From: Trema orientale
Taxonomy: Eukaryota; Streptophyta; Magnoliopsida; Rosales; Cannabaceae
Assembly (NCBI GenBank): GCA_002914845.1
Contig: JXTC01000084.1
Location: 816,540-880,539 of the forward strand
Direction of reading: 5' to 3'
Length of the DNA stretch: 64,000 nucleotides
The position numbers and the translations under genes were made by a program. Shown here piece by piece: positions 1 through 12,279 of the stretch. The first letter of the stretch is position 1. The number at the start of each line of letters is the position of its first letter. A model generated the notes under the pieces. The model was not told where the DNA came from. It was given only the letters and a program-made list of their open reading frames with translations, and made no database searches.

Positions 1-1640
1 TTCCAGACAGGTTGTCTATATAGTAGACGCATGTGTCTATCGTTTCAGACAATTTGTCTATCCCGTAGACACAGTTGTCTAGGTGTACAGACTAGTTGTC
101 TATCTACTAGACATTATATCTAATGCAATCAAATTATTCTTAAAGTAAGGATAAGGTTGTCGGTACACTAGATATAGTTGTTAGTATTACAGACACGTCT
201 GTCGATTAAGCCGACGAGGGCATTTAGCAAAACACAGTAAAAAATTAGAAACCTAATAAAATTTTTGAAATAATTCAAGGCCTTATAAAACATGAAATTA
301 CAAACTCAATACAGTAAAAAAAAAACTACTAAAAATACTATCAAACAAAGTTATAAATAAATCACAGTAAATGAAGTCTTACTCTAGGACACATAACACA
401 TAACAACTATAATTATAAAGACAAGAAAGACGAACAATTATGACACACTAGGACCATAACGTCTGTATCATTTTCTATAGCTATTGGAACAAAATCTATT
501 GTTATTTTTGACTTGTAACTCAATTCTATGTCAAAGACATTATTGTAGATTTCTGTAGTTTGATATATCTCATATACCAGTTACTTGAAAGTAATGTTTG
601 GTTCAACCACAATGGATCTTGATCGTTGTCTCTTTCTATTCTAATTCCAAGAAAAACCTTTGTTCTTTTCTCAAACGCCATCATATAATATGATTATAAG
701 TATTGATGACATGCCTGAAAAAAAAATAAATTACAAATTAAAGGAAGAAATATATATTAAAAAACATAAACTAATAAATTTAGTTAGGTTTAACATGTGT
801 TAGTGGCTATAAATGTGTTTCTTATGGTTAAACATGTGTCTTTAGTTGCTAGACATATATTTCTAGTGACTAGACATGTGTTCCTAATGATTTAGACATG
901 TGTTTCTAATAGTTCGACATGTGTCTTTAGTTGCTAGACAACAGTGTCTAGTGTCTAGACATAACTTTTTTATACACAAAATCAGCTCGACGTTGGTATC
1001 TACTCACTCGACAGAAGTGTCGATTATATAGATAGTGTATCTAGCATAGTCAAGACAGTGTCTAGTGCCTGGACAATAATTACTAGTTTATGGCTCGACA
1101 ATTGTGTCTAATATTGTCTATGTAGTATCAATAGTATGGATATTCAATTATTCAGATAAGACTCGATAATACTGTCAAGTGGAGTCCATATGGTATAATT
1201 TCTTCCATTTTAGACAGTTTGTCCATAAATTAGACAGACTTGTTTACCCAGATATGGGTTTCTTCTTCACAGCTTTTCAGATTAAACTCGACAATACTAT
1301 CAAGTGGAGTCGATGTTGTACAATTTCTTACCTTCTAGACAAGCTATCTATAAATTAGACAGATTACTCTATCCAGGTATGGTTTTCTTCTATGAAGTTT
1401 TTCAGACAGGACTTGACAATACTATTTAATGGAGTCGATATTATACAATTTATCACCTTTTAGACAGTCTATCTAGCAATTAAACAGATCTGTCTATCCA
1501 GATCTAGGTCTTATCTATGCAGTTTTTTAGACAATAATATTGAGTGGAATTAATACTGTACAATTTCTCACCTTCTAGACAAGCTGTCTAGAAACTAGAC
1601 ATTCTTATTTATCCAGATCTGGGTTTTGTCTTTGCCGCAG
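1..1640. repeat. TAGACA/TGTCTA array with a 4-copy tandem repeat of about 122 bp
   Basis: By hand count the hexamers TAGACA and TGTCTA occur about 27 times, concentrated at 1-115 and 840-1620, often as facing pairs. From about 1160 to 1640 they sit in four degenerate tandem copies of a unit of about 122 bp. Each copy carries a CTCGACAATACT-like box, a GTACAATTTCT-like box, paired TAGACA motifs and a CCAGATCTGGGT-like box. No coding frame is credible. By analogy with the array inside the MULE at 4685-12377, I infer that this is the internal non-coding part of another Mutator-like element that begins left of the window. Confidence 0.7.
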
Positions 1641-3019
1641 AACTCCCTATTTTACAACTCAGTTTCTAGTTTATATGTTTTCAGGCTCAAAAATTGACGA
1701 AATACTTTCTATTTTTTACTATAGTTTCAAGTCCTACTACAAAATAACTTCTAATCCACAAATCAAACTCACATTTGCAAAGAAAGATTAATGGCAAAGA
1801 AACATCTTCTACTTACTTCAACTTTCGAAATGGAGGACCACGTTTTTCTCCCTTAAAGTGCAGAAATCGGGACTCCAAGCTTTCCAGTTACTCCAAATTT
1901 TCGGCTGAAATATATTTTTCGGTGACTCCAAGCTTTTTGGTGGCAATGATATGATAATGGTGAAGGAGGAGGTACGGGAGAAGAAAAATAGAAATAGAAA
2001 AAAATCTGAAAATGAGTTAGTCTAGAGCATATTAGTCTTGACAATTAAAATTTCACTTAAAAGGTGTACACACCCAAAAACTATGAGGAGGGGTGTATTT
2101 CTACAAAATCACTATGTGAAAAGGGTATTCTTCAAAGGATTCCTATCTCTTTTCTTCCCAAATTTTTGGTATTCTTTGAGAATCAACGGTTGTTTAAAGC
2201 CTATTTCTTATTATTCGTGAGCGAAGCAATAGGTTATAGTAGGTTGTCCCCAATTTTCTGAAAGATCTTTCTCATCAGACGCTTCCTCTACATCACAGTT
2301 GCACTTACAGATCTGTGTCTCTTAGTAGAATTTCCATTTAGAATGATCCCTCACATATTGGAAGTCTTAAATTTTCACCTACGTCTTAACAATCTTTTCT
2401 AGATTCATAACTTAAGTGATGTAATATCACATAATTGGTTAAATGTCTATAGAATGTAACTTAAAAATTCACATTATGAATCCATTTTCCAGTCAAGATG
2501 ACGTTTACTCTCGATTTCGGTTCACAGTTCCCAATACTTGAGTTGTATTTGCTTGTTCCTGCGGATTATCCAAATGTTTCTCCTATAATCTTGGAAGGTT
2601 CGACCGTTGACCAGAGGCAACACATTTCAAACTTCTGATTTGATTTTTTGGACTACTTATTATTTCTACGTGTGATTGTGTATAGTAATTGTTAAACTCG
2701 AACTGGATTATATGCAGACCAATCTGTTATACATATGGTAGGATTCACACAATCGTATATCCAAATTACAAAACTTACATTCGTCTTTTTATTTTTGATT
2801 TTGTTGGACTTATTGTTCTGGAAGGACATGAATATAAATATAAAGTTAGCTTGATTTTTAAAAGTGATATATATATATAGGTACACATAGGTAAAAAAAA
2901 AAAATACCTACCGGATTGGCAACCTATATATATATATGCACACACATATGGGAATTAGTTAGTTGGATTTACATTTATGCGCTTAAATGAACAGCTGTTA
3001 AGTACAATTTAGTTGCAGC
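1641..3019. other. AT-rich non-coding stretch
   Basis: No coding region is supported here; the short open frames are not protein-like. The segment around 1800-2040 has an untranslated-leader look (purine-rich on the + strand, pyrimidine-rich on the - strand) and may be the outer end of the element suggested for 1-1640. I could not identify a terminal inverted repeat or target duplication. Confidence 0.4.
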
Positions 3020-3267
3020 AGAGTCCCTAAATTTTGACACACTTAGTAGTTTGGTCATTAGTGTGCTAAGTAATTTTTTGGCAGTTGAATATCTAAACTT
3101 GATTTTAGTATTGTATTAGTACTCTAAATTGAAAATTGGAATCAGCTTTTTAGTATAAAAATAAAAATCAACCTTTGGTTCTATGCGAGCAATAATGTTA
3201 CACTAACTTAATATTTAGTATAAGCCGCTAATCATAAAAAAAAATTGTCAAAATTTAAAGGATCTAA
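3020..3267. mobile_element. Short inverted-repeat (MITE-like) element
   Basis: The left end at about 3021-3040 (GTCCCTAAATTTTGACAC) is nearly complementary to the right end at about 3246-3265 (TGTCAAAATTTAAAGGATC). Such ends with no coding interior fit a short non-autonomous foldback element. No target duplication could be fixed. Confidence 0.45.
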
Positions 3268-3329
3268 GGTTATATCTTCTGATTTTGATATTTTTCCCAT
3301 ATATTGTGCATTTTCCATTGAAGTGAATG

Positions 3330-3570
3330 TTCCAACGAGTTCAAAAAGAAGAAGATGGATGAATTTCGGTAGAGCTCTTCGCATCCTATGAGAAACCGTG
3401 TCACTTGAAGAGATTGCCAGAGCTTGGGACTCTTCAGCTCGTGAAGTTCTCCTCGAGTATGCTCATAACCTTGGAGGTGGGAGCTTTTTCTCCAAAGAAA
3501 ATTGTTTCGATTCTTCCTGATTTCACCAAATCGCTGATGACTCGTTCGAAAAAGAACTAAAACCGTTAAT
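3330..3570 (+). pseudogene. Possible decayed coding fragment, unrecognised
   Basis: Between about 3345 and 3520 the sequence is richer in G and C than its surroundings and reads as a protein-like frame with residues such as EEIARAWDSSAREVLLEY, broken by stops near 3387 and 3517. I do not recognise the family. It could be an exon fragment carried by a transposon or chance. Confidence 0.2.
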
Positions 3571-4676
3571 TAAACGTTGAATACATGGTCCTATAGCAAC
3601 TACTAAACAAGTTTGATTCAGTGCCTGTTGAGGCCTAAGTTTATATTTTTGGATTTTGGCATTAGCAGATTTCGCAGAATTTGAGACCTAAACACATGAA
3701 CTTCAAAGGATTCAGAGGAAAATATTAAGATTTCTAGTTTGGCATTCCTTGTTTGATTTGTTTTGTCAATTTTTGTGGCAGACAAATGAGAAAAGTTTCT
3801 TTAGTATAGGAAGCTAAGGATTTATGTTTGTTGACGTTCATCATTGTCTTTTAATCCAACTATCACTCTTTATGTAGTGGTATGTTATGCATGCAATTGT
3901 AAGCGCAGTTCAGCTTTTAATTTAATACTCCTCTGTCAAATTTGTCCTTGAATAGTAGGATTGTGTCAAATTACCCTTGTGATATTTCTGAACCATAAAT
4001 GAACATCAAGGCTAGTTTTCTCCTTTTGGCCCTGTATTTGGAAATGCTTAGGATAAATATTTACAGTCGTGAAAAATTAGAACCCTTTTTCTACTTGATC
4101 TCTCAACTTACGCATTACTTTTACATATAGAATCTCAAATACAAATCAACATGCTCCACACTAAAGCCTCTGTTTGAATGCTCAAGTAGAGATGGCAATT
4201 GGGGAAATAAATATTAAGCCCGACCGCACAACACGATACGAGATAAGCTCGCATGTATAGGTATACTAAGCATAGCGCACTTCTCATGTTCAAACTAGGG
4301 TTGCATAACTCAGGTGCTGACAGCACGATCTATCGTGTTAAGACTCGTAGTCGTGACAGTTGGCACGGGAGAGCCGCCTGAAGATAATCCAATGAACAAA
4401 AAGAAACACAATACGTGTTTTTCTTTTCATGCAATGGGAGATAAGCTCTCTCAGTTGGCTATAATCCCTCTCAACTTAGACAAAAGCAAATTTACCCACT
4501 CACATGTCGTCAAATTTGACACCAAATAACTTTACCAACTTAACCAACCAAACAACTTTACCAACTTAACCAACTAACACATGTTTCTATCACTAATATT
4601 AACAGCTGCAACATGCATTGAAATATTAAAATATACCTATCAAAACTCACACAAACTCAAATACACTTCTCCATTA
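3571..4676. other. Intergenic, no gene seen
   Basis: AT-rich DNA without a supported gene. Around 4190-4260 a stretch begins with a GATGGCAATTGGGG-like box and contains ACACGATACGA. It resembles the ends of the hAT-type element at 50290-50988 and may be a degraded relative. Confidence 0.35.
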
Positions 4677-4684
4677 TACTAATA

Positions 4685-4785
4685 GAGAAATTAGGTTAAA
4701 TATGCCTCATAATAGGCATAATTTGGCCCCTATGCATCCCTCAATAAAACTCTGAAAAATATACATATACCCACTTGAAATGTCA
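4685..4785 (+). repeat. Left terminal inverted repeat of the MULE
   Basis: Begins GAGAAATTAGG and includes TGAAAAATATACATATACCC near its inner end. Matching boxes lie, inverted, at 12280-12377. The two arms are diverged and of slightly different length, as expected for an old element. Confidence 0.65.
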
Positions 4786-4958
4786 CATCTACTCTTAATA
4801 ATTGGTTTACAATGTATATGCCTCTCTTCTCCGCGGTAACCTAGCTGAAGATTGTCATTCCTCTTCCTCCCTCTATATCCTCACAATCTTTCCTCTAATC
4901 TCATTCTTCAAGTTATCAAACTGTCGAAGGAGTTGTAAGAGCCGGAAAGAAGGAAAGG

Positions 4959-5072
4959 NNNNNNNNNNNNNNNNNNNNNNNNNNNNNNNNNNNNNNNNNN
5001 NNNNNNNNNNNNNNNNNNNNNNNNNNNNNNNNNNNNNNNNNNNNNNNNNNNNNNNNNNNNNNNNNNNNNNNN
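4959..5072. other. Assembly gap (114 N)
   Basis: Run of N inside the MULE leader, upstream of the transposase start at 5155. Any upstream exon or alternative start of the transposase within the gap cannot be seen. Confidence 0.98.
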
Positions 5073-5154
5073 ATTTCGACCAATTTTCGATAGCTGCAAT
5101 CTCTATATTCTTCCTTTTAAATTTTATGATTGATCTGTTGATTTTGTATACCAG

Positions 5155-7750
5155 ATGAATCTAATTTCTGTTTTATCTGCAGAGTCACGTTTCAACATAA
5201 TAGTTTTGTATAACGGTGAATGGACGTTTTCGTCAGAGAAAATATTATGGTCTTATATTGCTAAAGAAAGTAAGGCCATGAGTGTATGGAAGGGTATATC
5301 TTTTCTGATCCTTGTAGATAAGCTGTATGAAATAATTGGAGTTGATAAAAATTGTTTTGATTTAGAACTTAAGGTTGTTTATAAATGTGGTGGTGGAGAT
5401 GGAATCCCTATTCCTCCAATGAAGATTACTTCTGACAGTGACCTAGAACTTTGGCTTGAGGAGATATCTTACTCTATTCAGCACCGTATTCCTTTATGTG
5501 TGTCCATTTTACCGAAGTTGAGTCCTTTGGATGAGGGTTGCAGTCAAAATGCTTCATTTGTACCTGAAACAGGTGCAGAGAAAATAGACGACCAAGAGGT
5601 AGATCCAACTCCACCTGCAGTGGCGGCGTGTCCTCAAGAAATATGTCCTCCAGTAAGGAATGATAGTGACAACTACTATGATTGGGGATTTGGTGCAGAA
5701 AACATGCGTCGAGAAGAGTTAAATGAATGCTTTGGTGATAGTGAGAAGGATGATTTGGAGAGAGCAAATAATGAGAAAGAACCTGCAACGAACAGGAAGA
5801 GATTGTTGATAAGTATACCTGAACAAGGAGAGTCAACTAAAGTTCCTAAGACTCGAGGGACAACACCAGGGACTTCAAGTAGTCGAGTGCGTAGAGTAAG
5901 AATAGTAGATAATGCATCGAAGTGGAGTGCTCCCTTGTTTTCGGAGGGAGAATTACCACAGCGAACCCCTGATAACTTGTCAGCTGGATCTTCTAATTCA
6001 GTGAAAATCGTGATGGGCCAACTATTTGAGAATAAGAAAGACTTGAAGCTGAAGTTGCACTTGCATGCAATGAAGTCCAATTTTGAGTTCAAGGTGAAGA
6101 AGTCAGGCAAAGACTGTTGGTTCATAAACTGTATAGACGACAATTGTACATGGCGGTTGCGAGCTAGAAAAGTGGACGAGTCTGACATGTTTGAGGTGCG
6201 AAGATATGTGCCTGAACGCACATGTTCGTTAGCAATAAGGCATAAGGACAACAGACAAGCGGCACCATGAGTTATTGGACATTGCATTAAGAGAAAATAT
6301 ACAAATCCAAGTAACCCTAATTATGCCCTTCGATCAATAATCGACAACTTCTCTAAAGACTATGGGATTAACATGACATATGAGAAGGCATGGAGATATA
6401 GGGAAAAAGCACTTGTGTATGTCAGGGGAACAGTGGATGGTTCATACCAAAAGTTGCCATCTTACCTATATATATTGGAGAAGACTAATCCGGGAACAGT
6501 AACTCGTTTAGAGACCGATGAGATGGGACATTTCAAGTATTTTTTTCATGTCATTGGGTGCATCTATTTGGGGCTTTAGAGCAGCATGTCGTCCTATGCT
6601 CTGTGTGGATGGATTTTTCTTGAAAACAAATTATGGAGGGACAATGTTGGCTGCTATTGCACAAGATGCTAATAGGCAGTTGTATCCTGTTGCGTTTGGA
6701 GCAGTCGAGTCAAAGAACAATGACTCCTGGATGTATTTTATCGTGAAACTAAAGGAAGTAATTGGAGACGTTGAGAACTTGGTCTTCGTATCTGACCGAC
6801 ACCCAAGTATTGCGAATGCATTGTCGACAGTGTTCCCTGAAGTACACCACGGAGCTTGTATACATCATATTGGTATGAATATCCAAGCAAAATTCAAGAC
6901 TGATTATTGCCACAGTGAATACTTCTTGGCGGCAAAATCCTATAGGATGAGTGACTTTCTTCATCATTTTGAGAAGATCAAGGTCAAGGATCAAGCCATT
7001 GCTACTTATTTAGAAGAAATAGGCATTGAGAAATGGAGCCGTGCAAACTTCTCTGCCCTTCGTTACAATATCATGACAAATAATAATACTGAGAGCTTTA
7101 ACAACACGAGTAGAGATGCACGGAAGTATCCAATCACAACATTGGCCGAGTTTTTAAGATATACACTACAAACTTAGTCCTTTGAAAGGCGGACATTGGC
7201 AATGGAATCCAATAAACCCTTAGCAAAAAAGATTAAAACGAAATTGGAGGATCGTGTTGAGGTTGCGAAGACTTTGGTTGTTTAGCCCCTCAGCCATTAT
7301 GAGTTTTATGTCATGGACGGTGAAAGAGATGGTCAAGTTAACTTACAGACAAAGACTTGCAGTTGTAAGAAATTTAATTTGACAGGTCTGCCATATACGC
7401 ATGCATTAGCGGCTGCTCTGAGTCGATGCATCAATCCATATACCTTGTGTCCCCGGTATTATACAGTTGACACATGGCTGCACTCATATGCAGAGACTAT
7501 ATATCCAGTAGAAAATGAAGAAGAGTGGGATGTCCCAGATGATATTAGCAGGCGTATGGTAGAACCGCCTCCTTATAAACCGAAGGCTGGACGGCCGAAA
7601 ACAAAACGTAGAAAGTCTCAAGGGGAGAAGACGAAACTCCAACGTCATTGAAGCCGTTGTGGAGAAAAAAGGCACAATCGGGCAACTTGTAGGTACATGA
7701 TGTCTACAGCTTCAACGCAAGCAGCAACTCAGGCAACAATAACAATTTAG
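5155..7750 (+). pseudogene. MURA-type (MULE) transposase, decayed
   Basis: Would encode the DDE transposase that moves Mutator-like elements. The first block (5155-6270, 371 codons) holds an N-terminal region typical of plant MURA proteins and, from about residue 285, the MuDR-type zinc-binding DNA-binding domain. After a TGA at 6268 the frame continues; a frameshift in a T-run at about 6540-6547 moves it to 6518-7177. That block carries the MULE transposase core (VDGFFLKTNYGGTMLAAIAQ, later FVSDRHPSI and CIHHI). TAG codons follow at 7175 and 7283. The last block (7313-7651) is a SWIM-type zinc finger (CSCKKFNLTGLPYTHALA, where the usual third cysteine is tyrosine) and a basic tail. A TGA at 7649 interrupts a CCHC knuckle (SRCGEKRHNRATC). 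With four stops and one frameshift it cannot make an active protein. Confidence 0.88.
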
Positions 7751-7917
7751 GCATCAAGAGTTATTTGTACTACTATCATTTTACTTTTATGATTTTAGCT
7801 TTGGTACTGGAAATAATATTCTTCAATTTTTAAATTTCATCCCAGTTATATTTGAATATTTTAGTCGGAATAATTATGTTTATAATATTCACTTAATTAA
7901 AATGATATTAATTTTTG

Positions 7918-8456
7918 GCAGATTTTCCTTACTCGAAAAACATCGAAATGTAATCGAAATTCGTCGAGTATTCGAGAAACATCAAGTAAAAGCAAGGTCA
8001 TTGAAAGTTGTCTGTCGAAAGGCGTCGAAATGTTGAAAGAAAATTGCAGCCGTCGAATACAATCGAAATCTTGTCGAACTGAATCGAACAATCATCGAAA
8101 TGTCATCTAATTGGATCGAGATTTCGTCTGTTGAATAACTAAAGACGAGTACTTGCATCGAAAAAGAGTCGAAATGAAATCGAAATGAATCGAATTCTCA
8201 TCGAAATGCATCGAATCTCGAGTAAAGCTAGACTACAAATTAAGGACGAGTACTTGCATCGAAAAAGAGTCGAAATGAAATCGAAATTAAATCGAAATGA
8301 ATCAAATTCTCATCGAAATGCATCGAATCTCGAGTAAAGCTAGACTACAAATTAAAGACGAGTACTTGCATCGAAAAAGAGTCGAAATGAAATCGAAATT
8401 AATCGAATTCGCATCGAAGTGCATCGAATCTCGAGTAAAGCTAGACTACAAATTAA
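7918..8456. repeat. TCGAA-rich array with tandem repeats of about 100-115 bp
   Basis: About 28 copies of TCGAA by hand count in 540 bp, mostly within ATCGAAATG-like words. From about 8141 to 8456 there are three ordered tandem copies, each running from a GACGAGTACTTGCATCGAAA box to a CTCGAGTAAAGCTAGACTAC box. The array lies between the 3' end of the transposase and the 3' end of the oppositely oriented Ulp1-like gene. A second array with the same word is at 11160-11960. Confidence 0.85.
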
Positions 8457-8753
8457 TCTCATTCTATTTCCACTCAAATATTAACCTGTTATTAAAATAA
8501 AAGTTAACCATATACATTTTCAACTTCAGCATTTAATTCATATACAATATCTATGGCTCTAAGTTATGGTAAAATAAATTAACGCATAGTTTGTCTCTTG
8601 AAAATTGAATAAATTCATCAACTACGGAATTCAGTGGAAGATCGGCCAAGATGTAATCCAAGTGCTTCACTACAAAAATTCCGCAATCTCCACTGTAAAG
8701 GAAAATTACTATAGTTAGTGTGAGACCAAAAAATTAAATATTTGCTTCTCAAA

Positions 8754-11136
8754 TTAGAGGACCGTTTTGAAATAGCTCTTCCTTGTTTGTGGCACGTCCT
8801 CCGGAGGCAACCTTCTTAAAACAAAATCCCGAGGTTTGGTCAGAGTAGCCAAATCAAGATCGGCTCGATCAGCAATCTCAGGGATAGCCAGCAGAAAATG
8901 TGGAAGCATCTTCATCATCGGAGTCATGGCTTCCTCGATTGCTGTAGCATTGTATAATGCTTGATCAGAGTCATATATACTGATCACATGCGTATGAAGA
9001 TCGATCTCCAGAAGGACCCAATGGTTTGTACCGATATTGAAGGGGCAGTACACCTGATCAACCTCCACCCAAGGACGTCGAAAGTTATTTGAATCTCCTT
9101 TGGCGTAGTCGGTAAGCTGGTCATCCCACTTAAATTTTGATTTGTTGGAGCTTTTCTTGAAAGCGTTCCATCGACCATTCATACATACGGGGAAGATCGT
9201 GTCAGCAATAGCTATCTTCTTCCTAAACGTCTTTGGAAAGAACCAAAGTCGTTCTCATATCAATCGAAATGCTGCATCAATATGCTACATAATGAACCGA
9301 ATACAATTAATATTAAGTGAAAATAGAAAATGACATGAACTTATAAATTTACATAATAGATCATATTACCTCATCTGCAAGCCACTTCCAATGGGTTTGG
9401 AGATCCAAGAAGAATGATGCAGATGCCTTTCCAGTGGGAAGCTGGATTGGTTTCTGGTTGTCAATGGATCCAACAAGCCATTTCCTGAATGTATCTTGTT
9501 GTTTCTTCTCAATTTTCTGGAAAAGGTTTGATTTGCATGGATCGTTGACCTTAAACTTCTTGTTGGAGGGATCGGTATAGTCAATAAGTCTCTTGGTCTT
9601 GTGGGCTACCCGCTTCTTCCTGTGAAACTGAACTCCAGCAACCTCACTTGGGTGTACCTCTTTCATGCCCAGAGTTTGCTGTTGTTCAGGGGCTGTCTGC
9701 TCAGGTGTTCTTTCTGTAGTATGAGTCCATAACACAACATCATCCCTGGGTTCGTACCCTTCAGGAAGCACATTAGAATTGGTGGCATCTGAATCATAAC
9801 TGTGCGGCTGCCGTTGCGCTTTCATTTCCTCTAGCATCTTCAGCAGCCTATCCAATTTATCATTCATTGCCACCTGGTTTGCCTTCAACTCAGCCTGGTT
9901 ATCCTTTAGTTCAGTGATGTCAGTCTTCAGCTCAATATAGAATATACGCGACCGAGGCAGATCGTCTGATGGTTGCTCCTCTGGTTCATCCGTCGGAGCG
10001 TCAAATATGCCAGCCTCCTCTGCAGCTTGCTTTGCTTCGGCTGCCTCTTTATTGTTTTCATCTTCATCTTCACCTTCAATTCCTTGCCTCAACTCCAGTA
10101 CCGCCGAGGCTAAAGTGTGGATCATGATATATGCTGGCATAGATTTGCTTCTCAGCCTCTCGTGGATTCAATATCGCCTTCGTTACAAGCTGTCAAGTTT
10201 ATAAATTAACATCAATCAACTAAGATAGTTGACAAATTATTATTAAATCATATAAAGAATATTATGTACTTACTTTCTTAATTTTCAATATATCTTCACA
10301 ATCCTTTTGTGATGGTGTTTTGTTGCTTGTCCATGATAGTATCCTTGGGAATTTTATGCCAAGATTACCAGCAAATGCACCGGTCAACTTGGGGATAGCC
10401 TCATAAGCCCAGTATTGCAGAGCGATGCTAAGCCCATACACAGTATATTGAGCTTCCTTTGCCTTCTTATTCTTTTTAATCTTATTAATGTAATTTTCTC
10501 TTTGGTGGTTCATGTCTTTATTCAAACTATAGAAAGTCCTTTCATAAGATCGCCTTCCTCATGGATAATTGAAAAAATCTTCCTCATTTTCTACAAATGA
10601 CAGCATATCCATTTGAATCTTTGTGGCTGACTCTTGTGCCATCAAGAGCCCGTCAACCAAGTAGCACAAACCCAACTTCCACACATCCTCTTTCTCCTCA
10701 CAATTTAGAAATGCCGCTTCTAATTCACCGGATCTCACCATAGCTTCGTTATTCAGGTATGTCTCTCTGAGCCTGGTGCTACCAGACATAGATTTGAGCT
10801 TCAACACATCTGGATCTTTTCCAAAATTTAAGGCTGTGATTAAGGCAAACTCACCAAGCCCAAACCTCAAATTGTTATCCCAATGTAAAATTGTAACTCC
10901 ATAGGATTTCTGGATTTCACCATCCTCAACAATAAATGGTGTAGAAGTACTCCAGATGTTTGCATTAGAGGAGCAACAAAAAATTGCTTAAACGGGCATT
11001 CCTTTGCCCTCTCCATGAAGCTATACTTCTCGAACTTTTGCTTGATCTTCGTAATAAACGATGTTCCCTTTATAGTAACCCTTCCAGGAAAGTGATGCTC
11101 AACGGGTACAATGAGCTTGGACTTCGGGTTCTGCAT
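8754..11136 (-). pseudogene. DUF1985/Ulp1 (C48 protease)-like gene, decayed and truncated
   Basis: Reads right to left. 11136-10867 and 10870-10559 together form a DUF1985-type domain (for example VLLHHLLLRMVKSRNP and RFGLGEFALITALNFG), split by a frameshift near 10880. A TGA at about 10561, where a Trp is expected, precedes 10525-10262 (basic helical segment). An intron-like AT-rich gap leads to 10140-9361, an acidic, low-complexity coiled-coil linker. After another intron-like gap, 9182-8754 gives the Ulp1-like protease domain with the His (TNHWVLLEID) and Asp (ISIYDSDQ) of the C48 triad. The frame ends at RKS followed by unrelated residues, just where relatives carry the GDCG catalytic cysteine, so the active site is incomplete. 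Host Ulp1 enzymes process SUMO; the role of transposon-borne versions is unknown. It lies antisense to the transposase within one element. Confidence 0.8.
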
Positions 11137-11159
11137 AGAAGGAAAAAAAAATTAGACAA

Positions 11160-11960
11160 AAATTAAAAAATATCAATATCATCGAACTTCATTGAAATGG
11201 AATCGAAATGCATCAAATACCATCGAACACCATCGAACTATTCATCGAATTATCGATGCATCAAGTTTCGATGCTATTTCAATTCCAATCGAGTAAAATT
11301 ACAGAGATCTTTAATATTGGCGAAAGCCTCGAAATTCATCATCGAAATGAATCGAAAAACAAAGCATGACAAAAGACAATCGAAACGTCATCGAAATAAA
11401 ATTGAAATCAATAAACAACTCGAAAGGCAAACAAGAATCGAAATATAGTCGAATAAGAATCGAAGCTCCATCGAACACGATTAAAGGGAAAAAACAAATC
11501 ATCGAAAATGCATCGAATATTACTCGAAATACCGTCAAAATGACTTCAAATATAATTTTTATTTCAAATAAACATCGAAAAGACACTGGAAATGCGACGA
11601 AAAACATTGAATGAATCGAAACTCATCGAATTATACTCGAATTCTAGTCGAAATAAAAAACTCAACATTTCATTTCTTTATTCTTTGCCTATATAGAATC
11701 CAAATGCATCGAAAATAAATCGAATTGTAATCGAAAAAACATCGAACTAACATCGAATATATATGAATTTTAATAGAAATTTTATTTCAAATAAGCATCG
11801 AAAATGCATCGGAATGTAGACGAATTATGATCGAAGTGAATCAAAAAGCATCGAACAAGGATCGAAATATACTCGAAATAAATATCTCATATTCATTATT
11901 CCTCATCTTTAATCAGTCAATAATTCAAGGAATAGCTTCAAAAATGAACGAAACTTGATC
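11160..11960. repeat. Second TCGAA-rich array
   Basis: About 35 copies of TCGAA by hand count, again in ATCGAAATG and CATCGAATA words. It has less regular higher-order structure than the first array. It starts just upstream of the start codon of the Ulp1-like gene (11136) and runs toward the right terminus, so it would be in that gene's promoter or leader. Confidence 0.8.
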
Positions 11961-12279
11961 GAAATTTGAAATAAAGATTAATCAACTACACCATTCGAAA
12001 TTGCTAACTTTTCTCTAAAAATATAACCTTAAATCCCTAGTTTCTTATCTCTTTTTGTAGAGTCATTTTTCTGGCTTTTATCCGGCGACTGTGATGGCGA
12101 CGACGACGGAGAAGCAACATATGAAAATGACGGAGATTTTGAGAGACCTCACCACGATTTCGACGAGATTTTGACGGGAACTGGGCTGAGACTGATAGAG
12201 GAAAAATGAGACGACGGCTGCGTGAGAGAGGGAAGTGAGCAAATTGAAATTAAGGCATATTTTTACTTACGATTTTTAA

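Noticed and set aside
1..1640. TGTCTA words as auxin response elements
   Set aside because: The core auxin element is TGTCTC or TGTCGG; the A at the last position, the number of copies and the absence of a gene argue for a repeat array.
5676..6287. 203-codon - strand frame
   Set aside because: It is antisense to the MULE transposase, whose domains are clear on the + strand.
7918..8456. CRISPR-like array
   Set aside because: Plant nuclear context, degenerate words without uniform spacers, and location within a transposon.
8668..8720. CACTACAAAAATTC, possible CACTA terminus
   Set aside because: No partner end or target duplication could be found nearby, and it lies inside the MULE next to the truncated Ulp1-like gene.
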